Below, piece by piece: positions 48,616 to 59,500 of a stretch of 64,000 bases of DNA. Each line of letters begins with the position of its first letter. Position 1 is the first letter of the stretch. The notes under the pieces were generated by a model that saw nothing but the letters and a program-made list of their open reading frames with translations, was not told the DNA's origin and did no database searches. The stretch is from positions 16,621,001-16,685,000 of the forward strand of contig NC_135254.1 in NCBI RefSeq assembly GCF_964204865.1. The letters are read 5' to 3'. A program made the translations under genes and the position numbers. Source of the stretch: Styela clava. Its lineage: Eukaryota; Chordata; Ascidiacea; Stolidobranchia; Styelidae.

Positions 48616-51600
48616 ATGGCGTTGTTTTGGTGGAATTCGAAAACCAGCACCTTTTTCATGATGGTTGTAATTTCAATTTGTGCGAGACAAATTGCAGGAA
48701 AGGCGTCATGCAGAATTCCGAAAATAAATGAGGACATCAATTGGAAAGAGGTAAAAAACTAGAAAGTCAGTGTTAAAGACTATAAACCAGTGTTTCCCAA
48801 CCCGACTCCGCGATCTCGAATGAGTCCGCGGTGCGTTTGAATAAATCCGCAACGAGCCAGTAATTCACTGCGGGCCGCAAACGTATTCGCGAAACTTAAC
48901 TATCAGCCAAGTCACGATTTACGTTAGAATTTAGATAAAACACAAAAAGCAATTTTATTCACATAACATTAATCGAGTCAATAGTTACTGGTTACTGAGT
49001 AGGGCTGAGCGTATATTCAACTATTAGAATAGCAATTTACTATTCGAAAATTTTATAACAGATGACGCGACAGGTCACTTGCGCGTCGCTAAATCAAACG
49101 ATTGGATTTCACAACTCACTTGCGGATTTTCGACAAATACCTAAGTGGTGTTCCTCGCGAGTTTGAACAACGTGGAATAAAGAAAATTTCTGGTTGGTGC
49201 AACCCAAATTTTCTAAATTGGAAAGCGGCAATACAAAATACTAAAAATAAAACGGAGAACACCATAAGTTTTGTTTCATGATGTTCCGTGACCGATTAAA
49301 ATAGCTTTTTTAGACATTGCAAATCGCAAAATTTCGGTTGCTACCGTACGTATAGTACCAGGGCATTTTCCCTTTGGATTTTTTGCTTTACTGCCTCCAC
49401 ATTGGTACGTACAGTACTGGAGCGCCGTAAGTGTTGTACGAACAGATCAGATTTGTTGAATTCACAAAAATACGAATCAAAACAAAATAAAATCTGGCAC
49501 TTTGCCACGCATTTTTGTGTCCACGGATTGTCACAATTTTTTCTGAGAAGTATTGCTTTTATTTCGTCAACACAACCGCAGATTGAAAGGATCACAATTA
49601 AATTAATATTAATAAAGCAGGGCGATGAATATATATTTTTGATTTACTAGTGTACTTTAAATATATTTTTGAATAAGTACTAAATCAAGTTGTCCTTTCT
49701 GGAATTTTATAACAGATTGTAGGATTTTTCTAACGGCGATAACAAATTAGCAAGATCGCAAAAAATATGTATCAAGACTAAATATAATCGGGCAATATAT
49801 TCTCACATTATTATATTCGCAGATTGCCGTGGCATTTTAAAGAAGCAATGCTCTCATATTGTCCCAAGTCGACGCAACCGCGAAGTACCATGAACACAAT
49901 TAAATTATAATAGAAAGACATTTTAAATTCTCGTCGTTGTCATGGAAATAATATTGTGCGACTGAAAAGGCCATTATACACTAAAAAAGTCGGCTCTTTT
50001 AACGAACGCGTAATTACGACGAATTTCCGATTTTGAAATTTGTTTAAATTCTGTTGTGTTTGGTTGTATTGCTTCTTCACACAGAGTACGGTTGCAATAA
50101 ACATACCTTGAGTCCGCAAAGGTTTTCGCCAGTGAGAAAATAGCCCGCGACCAAAAAAGGTTGGGAAACACTGCTATATACACAAATATAGTCGTTATGG
50201 CGAATTATTTAAAGTTTATAATCTCGCGTGGGTTTATAAGCAGTGGTGGGATTCAGCCGGTTCGCACCGGTTCTATAGACCGTTTCACGGAATTTTATGA
50301 TATCAACGAACCGGTTGGCATTACTGGTTACTGTCAATGTTCTGTTTGTAACAGAACCGGCTGAAAAATATAACTTTTGTGAGGGAACCGACTGACAAAA
50401 AATCTGAATCCCACCACTGTTTATAAAGAATATCTTATTGGAAAACTACAGTAGTTGAAACTTGCGTGAAGAATTTAAGAATCGAGTGAAATCTTTCAAA
50501 TTAATATAAAGTGTCTGTTTCTTAATGTAATTATCAGAAGGGTGACGTCGAAGAAACTTTAATCGTCACGCTAATAACCGAATTGTGTAAGTCATTTTTA
50601 GCAGTTTTGAGAAAAACGTAAAAAACTTTCTAATGACTTTGTTATGCCATTGAGAGTCAATAATTTGCCATGGTTCAATTTTTTGATCGTAGCCAGATTT
50701 AAGTTGATTTGTATGACGCAGTTAAGTGACGTCATAATGGCGCACTGGGACTTGGACAGAAATGTGTCTATGACTTGGGACATACGCAATTTTGCAACTT
50801 CCCCTTATGCACCAGTCCTGAAAACTGAACATTTCAAAAACGAATGTAATTCTCAGTATCTAATGTCTAATCCTCAAAATAGCTAATCAGTTTCAATTAC
50901 ATTATTTTTAAGTTTAAACATATACATTTCATCAATATAACACGTTCTGCACACTCACCGAAATAAGACTAAGATTAAATATATATAAAGAATAAAACAG
51001 CAATGCACCCAATATAAAGGCCAACCAAAGTGAATTGGACTCGGACAGTGAATATCACAAATGTACGTCTTCCTATACTGTAGTATAAATTCAAATTAAT
51101 ACGCGTTAAGCTAGAATCCGAGATGCAAAAACTCGAAAATACTGCGCCGAGGTTATTTTACCGCTGTGACGTCACAATAGTCCAGCGGTACCAATGATAA
51201 TTCATTATGACGAAATAATTGCACAAATGTGCATGTCATACTAAATCTCCATTTTTATGGGTTTCGGAATTTTTAAAATAAAATCTGAGTTAACAGACAG
51301 GTGCGCAGCATTACATAAATACCTTGGGTCCTGAGGGTCTTGTAATCTCAGAAACGTATAAATAAATTATAGACAACCGGCCAATCCAAGAAACCAGGCG
51401 GTATTGCATAAGTTGGTTGTAGAAAAGCTGAAAATCACCTCCAAAATACACTGACTTTACTTTTTCATAACCTACTTGTAGGGCGCGATAACGCGCAAAG
51501 CGAAAACCGTCTTTGTGTGACGTAACAGCTGTTTAGCCACAATCATTGTGTACCATACCATGGCAGTATTTGGGTAGGTAAGATATAGCAGCTTTCTGGT

Positions 51601-54600
51601 AAAAAAGTGAAAGGAAGTCTGACTTTTAATTCATATCACTCACGAACCTGACCGTTTTAATATTCCCTTTTATTTGTCTCAACTTAGTATTCTTTTCGCA
51701 TTTTTAGGGTTTTCGAGATACCTGGAATTGACTATCACAGGGTGGTCCACACCCTGACACGCGAGCCGCATGCGGCCCGCAGAACCATTTTATTTCTAGC
51801 GTATACTAAATAACTAAACCATTGTCCCGTATTTGTATTTAATGGCAGAACATTTTTGAGCTATTCCAATTTGGGTTGGATCTCGAGATTTAAACAAACC
51901 CCTTTTTTAATTTAATGTCGAGAATGATGTTTGTTAAAATCACAGTATTTCAATGTTGTAACTATACGAGACGCTGTCGATATGTGTATGACGTCCTGTG
52001 ATCGGTACAAAGAGCCTCACATGCAACTCGTCCTTTAGAAAGATGTTTTGTGCCTTTATTTTAGTAAAACAATCCTCTATTTTCAATTGTGGACAATGTG
52101 AAAGCAGTGACGAAACGCTGATCTGACTTGGCGCCGCGCAATCAAGTTTTTACATCCCGAAATCCCAACTTAGACTGACTTGGTTATTCTTTGACGATAG
52201 CACTAGGCTTGCTCACGCTGCAATTTACAAAATCAGTCAAATACGCAATTCATCATAAATTGAGTCTTTAAAGAAAGGTGACAGAGGAATTTTAAAGAAA
52301 ACGTATTTCCTTGCTCACAACAACAATAAAACAGTGTGCTTTCAAGTAATATTTGTCATGAAAGAATATATTTTGAAGCTACATTACAAAACCAAACACG
52401 AGAAAAGATACAGAAATACCACGTTATTTCTCTGAAAGCAATTTTAAAATATTTAAAAGATTCATATATCTTTCTGAGAATGAAAATAAAAACGCCACCC
52501 ATGCAACATAACAATATGCTGATTAGAACAGTAAGCTCTCATTTTTAATATATTTAAAGAAACTAAACTCGCGATTTTTTGATCACTTTTCGGTTTACTC
52601 CAACTGCGGCCCGCGAGACCTTCGTCAAACGTTTTTGCAGCCCTCCAACCTCGCAATCTTGGACCACCCTGTAGTAAGACGAAGATATAAATAGCCGAAT
52701 ATAAAAGCGCCCTCATCGTCTACCTACAACACATGTAAAATATGTGATAAATATTTATTCGTTTTACTCTAGATGCCAAAGACATGGTATTTGGGTCTAC
52801 ACACAAACGATGTTTTGATGTCAAAGAATGTTCTTTGCTGCGAAATAGAAAATGTTACATCGACATCATACGGCGGCTCTATGATGATCACAGAATATCA
52901 TCAGAAGTAATATTTTCCCTAAATTTCTCTGTTATTGGAATCATTTGTATTGAATTAGGTGTGTTCATATTTTTTCCTTTCATTTGCAAATTTTATTTAG
53001 TTCAACCGCAATCGTTTTTTCTGCTCACTTCATTCGACAAGACAATGGTGTTTACGCAGTCGATAAAAATGATCGTGAGTACACCCTTACCCAACTGATA
53101 TAATATTATTGTAGAATAAGCACAGGTTGATTGCCTTCCCGGCCCAGTCTTAAACTCTAAATAAACCTATAAGTCTTCATAAACTACTTATTGAAATGCT
53201 CGATGGAACAATGTTGATGTTACTTGTATAAATCATACCAAGTGAGGCCAAGTCGGAAAGTTGAGAAGAACAGCTTCCGTTATAATATTCATAAATACTG
53301 TTCCGTAAGCTTTAAAAGAGACTTTGGAGTACCGATTCTAATTGTAAAAGCAATAATTTCCACTTGATTTACCGGTAGTTATATTATGCACTCAGAGCGC
53401 GATCAATTATTTACAAATTCGATTACTCAGATTTGCAATTGAAATTTCTGATTTCACTTTGTATTGTAATTTTAAGATGATGCGATAATTGAAGCTGAAT
53501 CTCGGTATCCTGATGGAAAAACCAACGAAACTGCTGCCAGATTTGGTGAATTAATTTTCAATACATATCTCAAGAGGTTAAACCCCCACCCCAACCATCT
53601 CGCCTAAGGGTAATAAATTGGGTAGGCCATTTGGGGTGTTCTTCAAACTTTTTTCATCTCGATCCACTGGCACAACCACTTTTTTCCAGAGCTCCAGAAA
53701 CTAAAATAAAATTAAAGAAAAATTTGATAATAAAAATATTTAAAAACAGTAATTAAATGAGAGCGATGTGCTTGCATATTTTTGCATTTCAGTTCTTTCA
53801 AAAATAATCTTATCAACGTCTATTTTTATATAAAACTTTGTCTCGTGATCAATTCAAACAACAAAAAACATGGAACATAATTTATTTAGTGTTGATAAAC
53901 TGATATCCTATTGTCGGCAATAAACGTCCAGAAAACTTAATAAAAATTGAAACGTTCAACACTACTGCAATTGCATCGAATAATATTGTTCTATGCTGTA
54001 TTAGTTACATTCTATATGCTTACTACAAGGCTGAGATATTCCAAATAGAAGCGTTCTACTTCGAATTAATAAATTTACTTCTTACTGTAGACAATGCCAG
54101 GTTGAATTCTTCTACCCTTGTTCTGAGTGACGGAAAAAACTACTTGATATTTGCATGGTGTGTCTTTGGTATGTATGACGAGAAATTTATATTTTAATCA
54201 TTGTCCTGAATTTTGACATCGTTCAGGAGATTCTGAATTATTCACATCAATACAAAAAATAAAAATACTGCTTACTGTATTACTTCTGTTACTTACTTCT
54301 GTCATGCATAGCTAATTTGTTACTTTGTTGTTGTTGATCTTGTGATATTGCTTCGAATTTTTCAGTGGTTAACTTGATCGCCGCCGCCTTTCTTGATTTC
54401 CACCAACTTATTTATTTGCCACGACTTACTTAACCGCCAATGACTTACTTAATTGCCACGAACTCTCCTAATTGCCACAAACATCATTTGACCATCGCTC
54501 ATTTTTCAGATAAATGGATCGTGTGGACGCTATTTCCTACATCCACGCCTACTCAACATCAAATTAATAAATTCCAACTGGCTTTGGATAAATATAGAAT

Positions 54601-54646
54601 AAATGCAGACACGTATACTTGCCAACAAGTTGATGCAAATAAATAA
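48616..54646 (+). CDS. Lipocalin-like secreted protein, paralog C
   Basis: Six exons join in frame to 208 residues: 48616-48750, 52773-52906, 53001-53074, 53477-53545, 54091-54168 and 54510-54646, with the same phases as A and B. Exon 1 is nearly identical to that of A (leader STFFMMVVISICA, then SCRIPKINEDINWKE). Exon 2 has MPKTWYLGLHTND and ends ITEYHQ. Later exons give AHFIRQDNGVYAV, TLVLSDGKNYLIFAWCVF and a tail with TYTCQQVDANK, keeping the late cysteine. Intron 2 is only 94 bases because the segment holding the possible cassette exon of A was deleted, which supports the six-exon model. Intron 1 is about 4 kb owing to three or more insertions. No stop or frameshift is seen; the gene looks functional. 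Ligand unknown. Confidence 0.8.
48788..50173. mobile_element. hAT element in lipocalin C intron 1, 1,386 bp
   Basis: Ends are CAGTGTTTCCCAACC and its inverse GGTTGGGAAACACTG, a perfect 15-bp pair. CTATAAAC and CTATATAC flank it (7 of 8). The matching intron of A at about 8878 is uninterrupted. Inside there are CGCGA-type subterminal motifs and an AT-rich core, with no transposase frame. Partial relatives are at 35600-36360 and 63140-64000. Confidence 0.9.
50241..50419. mobile_element. 179-bp hAT-type MITE
   Basis: Ends are CAGTGGTGGGATTCAG and its perfect inverse. TTTATAAG and TTTATAAA flank it (7 of 8), and the empty site is seen in A near 8939. Inside are several GAACCGGTT-like motifs in both orientations, likely transposase-binding sites by analogy. 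It is only 67 bases downstream of the larger hAT element. Confidence 0.9.
51738..52671. mobile_element. hAT-like element, interrupted by another repeat
   Basis: Ends are CAGGGTGGTCCACACCC and, inverted, CAGGGTGGTCCAAGATT, with GCGGCCCGC just inside each. The short inverted-end repeat lies within it at 51881-52168. Intron 1 of A keeps only the right end (about 10231), and B has neither. No clean target duplication was found, so boundary drift is possible. Confidence 0.65.
51881..52168 (+). repeat. Short inverted-end repeat, copy 3
   Basis: Shares GTCGAGAATGATGTTTGTTA and CTGACTTGGCGCCGCGCAAT with the copies at 5669 and 9369. It is internally shortened. Confidence 0.5.
54638..54643 (+). terminator. 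AATAAA overlapping the lipocalin C stop
   Basis: Same arrangement as in A and B (AAT AAA TAA). Function is inferred. Confidence 0.3.
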
Positions 54647-56546
54647 TTGGACCAAAAAGATATCGGAGCATGGTTATACGCGGAGCACAAAAATTATATT
54701 GTGCGCTCAATATTAGCGATTATGAAACTTATACCATTATATTGCAATTAATCTATTTATAATTGAAGTACCGCATTCTAATGTAGCTATTATATATATG
54801 CTTTTTGGGGGACCAACTACTACATATTATTCTCCTATGGTCCTATGTCCTTTAATAAAACTTTTCATAGTTGGCAACCCTAGTTCCGGGACAAAAAAAG
54901 TTTGGGAAGCGCTGCAATATATCATCAAAATTCTGCTTCATACACAGGCCAAGATCAATGGTGACTTTTCGACGTTTAGTAATACTTGATCAGTTTTAGG
55001 CATAAACAGCTTCCTTCATCAGATGTCAATAAAATTTTTGGAAAGCGATGTATCAACTGGAATTGGCGCGGGGCCCATGGAAGTACCATGTCCACCGTAT
55101 ATGGGCTGAACTGACCCAAGGCCGGCTCTTATTACGACCATTGAAATATGATCGTAAACCAAAACACTCGATTCGAAGAACTAGTCTTAGTGTTGATTTT
55201 GACGTTAGAGTCGGCGCATACTTTGTTGCTTTGATCACGTTTCTTACATTTTGCACAAGATCGAAAAATCTGACTTTTTGAACACGATAATTCACATTAA
55301 GTTTTTATTTATTTTTTTGAATTTTACAATCTTGCGATCCATGATTTAATTTACTATACCACCTAGATAATTATAAAACAACTTTTCAGAAATTAAAAAT
55401 GTAATGAAATGGATAAAAATTAAAATAAGAATAGAAGAACATCGAATTCGAGAAGAAGAAGAAAAATTTAATTATAAGAAGTGATCTTTCGCATAAATAA
55501 AATGAAAAATTTGAAATTTATATAACCATAATAATTGCCCTATCGAAGTAATTTAACAACAAAATCAGATGTGTAATGATAACTAATATTTTTCAATTGT
55601 ATGATTTGGTCAAATAGAGATAAATATTGCACAAAAACGTGGAATTGCATAGAATATCATTAGTTCGTAAATTGGTGGCCGGTTGGCAAAAAAAGAAAAA
55701 TTAATAATTCAGTGTTGAAGAAGCAAGAAAACAAAAAAAAATGAAACAACGTGTTTCATTGAATCTGCTGATATTGGTGGAATACAAAACTGTCTTCAAA
55801 AATTTTAATTTTAGATAATTCTAGACTGGCTGTTTTACAATTAAATAATACAAAATAATATGAGCTCATCTGTAACTAAAAATTGATTTGTACAAAAATT
55901 CTTCAAAAAATTTATTATGCTGTGGAGTCCGGCTGAAATAAATAATGTTAACAGTTAGTTTTTATATTGAATTGAGTAGAAAAAGAAATCGAGCAATCAA
56001 TTAGAATCAATCTATTCAAAGCAATTTTGATACAATTAGCCTTTTACACAAGTCAAGCTACTCTAAGTATAATAGTGAGTGTAGAATACCTACCACACAG
56101 TAGTTAAGTAATGACAAGTCCATGCATCTGGAAACGTATAACAGGCTTACCATTCCTACACTCGACATGGACTGGTAACGGGACAAGAGAACGTTGTTAG
56201 CCATATGTTTAATTAATAAGCAAGTTTATCGACCTATGTCTCTCCTGGAACAAATATGAAATATCCTATCGTACGTTAAAATGGGTTAAGAATATTAAGT
56301 ACTCCATTCAGAATAATCAAACCAGAGTACATTTTCATGCGATTTCACGTTATCGTGTTTTAAGATGTAATAAAAGAAAATTTCAATAACATTATTTAAA
56401 TCAATTATCCTGCTAGTTAACATCACGTCACGCCTATAAGACAGAACTAACCATTAAATGATTCACTGAATAAAAAAATAGCTGCATTTCACTTACAACT
56501 GAGTAAGATTAGAAAAGTAAAATTGAAAAAATAAACGTCAACTTAC
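54647..56546. other. Intergenic region between lipocalin C and the lectin receptor
   Basis: The first part is the shortened downstream flank of the lipocalin block. A hAT-like right end (AGTTTGGGAAGCGCTG) lies near 54898-54913. The rest is AT-rich. The final exon and 3' UTR of the minus-strand lectin receptor should be here, but I could not identify the exon. Confidence 0.5.
56110..56285 (+). repeat. Decayed SINE 3' fragment
   Basis: This matches the 3' half of the SINE at 28395-28750 (CTCGACATGGACTGGTAACG, TTAGCCATATG, CTCTCCTGGAACAAATATG). The tRNA-like head is absent. Confidence 0.6.
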
Positions 56547-59500
56547 ATTATGGGAAAGAGGATTATCAAAACCCTGAGATTCAGTAGGAGCTTTAGGTTT
56601 AGATGTAAATGAAGGTGTCGAGAATGTTGGCATCGATGGCATACTTTTTTCAGATCTGGTTTAATCGAAAATAGTAAATAGTATAACAGCTTATTATTAA
56701 ATATTTAGAATCTAAATATACATTTCTATATTGTTACGGAAGATTTACAAGTAAAACCAATTTGTCTGTGATTAAATATGGATTACGGATTACATTTTGG
56801 TACCTAAGTATACGGATTAATCAATGCTGTAAAGCCGGTGCAACCTGCGGCGTGTGGGCTAAATGCGGCCCACAAGGAAAAATTGAGCGCCCGTGGAGAA
56901 GTGCCAATTTGGTATTGTATGTGGCCCGCGAAACGAGTTTTTAAATTTGTTTAATCTGGTATGTGCGAGTAATTCCAATCCTGTTGCGATGCAAAGCCTT
57001 CAGTTTATTTTTTAGGCCTATGACGTTACAATGCCCTAACAGCTAGCTTGTGTGAAGCGAACATCGCATGACATAAGATCAATAACCAAAATTTTCGTGA
57101 CTACCAGAAAGCCTATGTTTAATAAAGGTGCGGACTGCGGTTTCACCCAGTTATTTGTATCTGGCCCTCCTTTATTTAAGTATGGCACATCCCTGCTGTA
57201 AAGGATTCCTAAACCCATCTCGTTGATTAGTTTACGAGAGACATTGGATTAGGCAGAATAGAATATTTTTTTCGGTTTATAGTTGGAATTTGTAAAATAA
57301 AATTTAACTATGAGTTTTAGAGTAAAGGTGAATTCCATTGACTATGCTACAATACAATGGAAATATTCAATATTGCTCGAATGTTATGAATTAAAATTAA
57401 GTTAGTTTTACCAAAAGTTTAAATCGCTTCCAACTATACCAATTGTAAATCGAAACGATAAATATTTTGGACCATTTCAAGAAATACCTTATTCGTTGAA
57501 TCAATAGCTGCACACAGAACAATATAAATAATTCGCGTTTCAATTATATTTTCAATTTGGTGGATAACGACTAAAACTAGAAATGAAAATTTAGCAACGA
57601 AATAAATATTCATTAATAAAAAAAAAATATTGTTAAATTTTACCCTTTCATGTAGTATACAATTCCTCCCACTAGAACCAAAGCTACTATTACTCCAATA
57701 ACGATTCCTGCTATGGCACCTCCTGACAAGCCAGAAATTTCTTCAGGTGGTTGGGGAAAACCAGATGGGAATTCATCTGAAATAAACGTTTTGGTTGGTG
57801 ATTATCATAAGTTGTACATATACAATTGCACATTAAGTATAACTTAGGTCAGAGGCCAAAAATTTTCAAAATCACAGCACATTTACTTTCTGCAATGCAA
57901 ATTACGATGCATTGGAAAGAAAATTCAATTCGCTACCTTAATTTATTATAAGGCAGCGTTTTATTATATGCACATTCACATAATATAATCAAAAAAGATT
58001 GTTTTTGTATAAGATATCATAACGCATTTGAATATTCTCAGTTGTACTTATCTCTCGACTTGTTCGTCATTTTTACCAGGTTTGATTATTGTATTTAAAA
58101 TTCAAAAATTTAAACTACATTGCAATTCATTTGCTACTGAACGATTGAGCATTCAAAACAAAAAAATTTCCAAATTTTTTGAGTGGATTCGGCTTCCGAT
58201 GAGCCTTACGTCTTCTTATTATTGCACTTTCAAAATCTCAGTACAGGAAAAGATTTGAGTATATTGATAAATAAAAGGATCCCACATATTAAATATCACA
58301 CAGCAAAGCTGGGACTCAAAATTTTAAGAACAGGTTCTCTTTTTATATCGAACTTACAAACAACAGGTTCCCTTATTTCCGAAAATGTATGTATGCCACA
58401 ACGTAAGCTACATAATTATGACACGCTTTACATAAATCTAATACATAGTTTTCGAAACGTCAAATATATATAACAACACTAGTAGTCAAGGGCGGTGCCC
58501 GTTAACCATTTGCTGCGGTCTTCTAACGTCTGAGACAAAAAACAAAAACGGGTTTGCGCTGAATCTCACCACATGAGAGAGTTAAACAAAATTTTATATT
58601 CAAGGGATTAAATTTTGAAAATATAAATTTATTATTGTTAATCATACTTCAATATCATTTTATAGACCTATTAAGCCTTTTTTGTGTTACAATATATATA
58701 TCTTGTGACCGTTATCTGACACAGAGAGGTACACTATTAATCTATATCTGATAATCTATAAGCACTTACTTTCTGCATAATAGCAGCCGGAATTATTCGC
58801 TGTAACATAAGTAGGATCGAAACAACATCCACGATGAGTTACACACAATGATTCTGATATTCCTTGGTATCCACATTCTATTCTATATGCAGATGGTACA
58901 TAGCATCGTGTATATCCTTAAAGAAACATTTTACATTTTGTCACTATTTAAATACGCAATATTTACAGGAAATGAGGAACAGAGTAATACCTGTGATTTT
59001 ATCAGAAAAATTAATAATTCTTTTTGCCCAGAACAACGCCCTGGACAAAGAGCCACTGATATGTAGGAAGTTTTTATTTTAGAAAAACCGAAATTTTTCC
59101 GGTCTCAATTGCTTACGCACCAATTTATTACGCCCCTGGTGTGGTGATGGCATCAGATTTATAACCTGCTGTGTCACAATAGCCAAATCCAACATATAAC
59201 CAAACAAACTCGCAATGTTCATTTTATGTCTTGCTTTAACATAAAAAGTCATATTTTTAAACATCCCCTAATCGTGAGTCGGAATTGCAAATTTTCCATG
59301 GTGATAAGGAAAAAAGAAAAATCAAAAGCATTGAGTTCACCAAACGTTCTGATCTGTCTAAAAAGGCTTTTTGGTATACGTCAAAGTTATTCCCACAGCT
59401 CCAAGTACTATAGAATGAGAAATAAAAGTTGAGCTGAAATGTTCAACAAAAGTATTTCGGTACAAATAATGCAAAAAATAAATATTCCCATCACCTGCTG

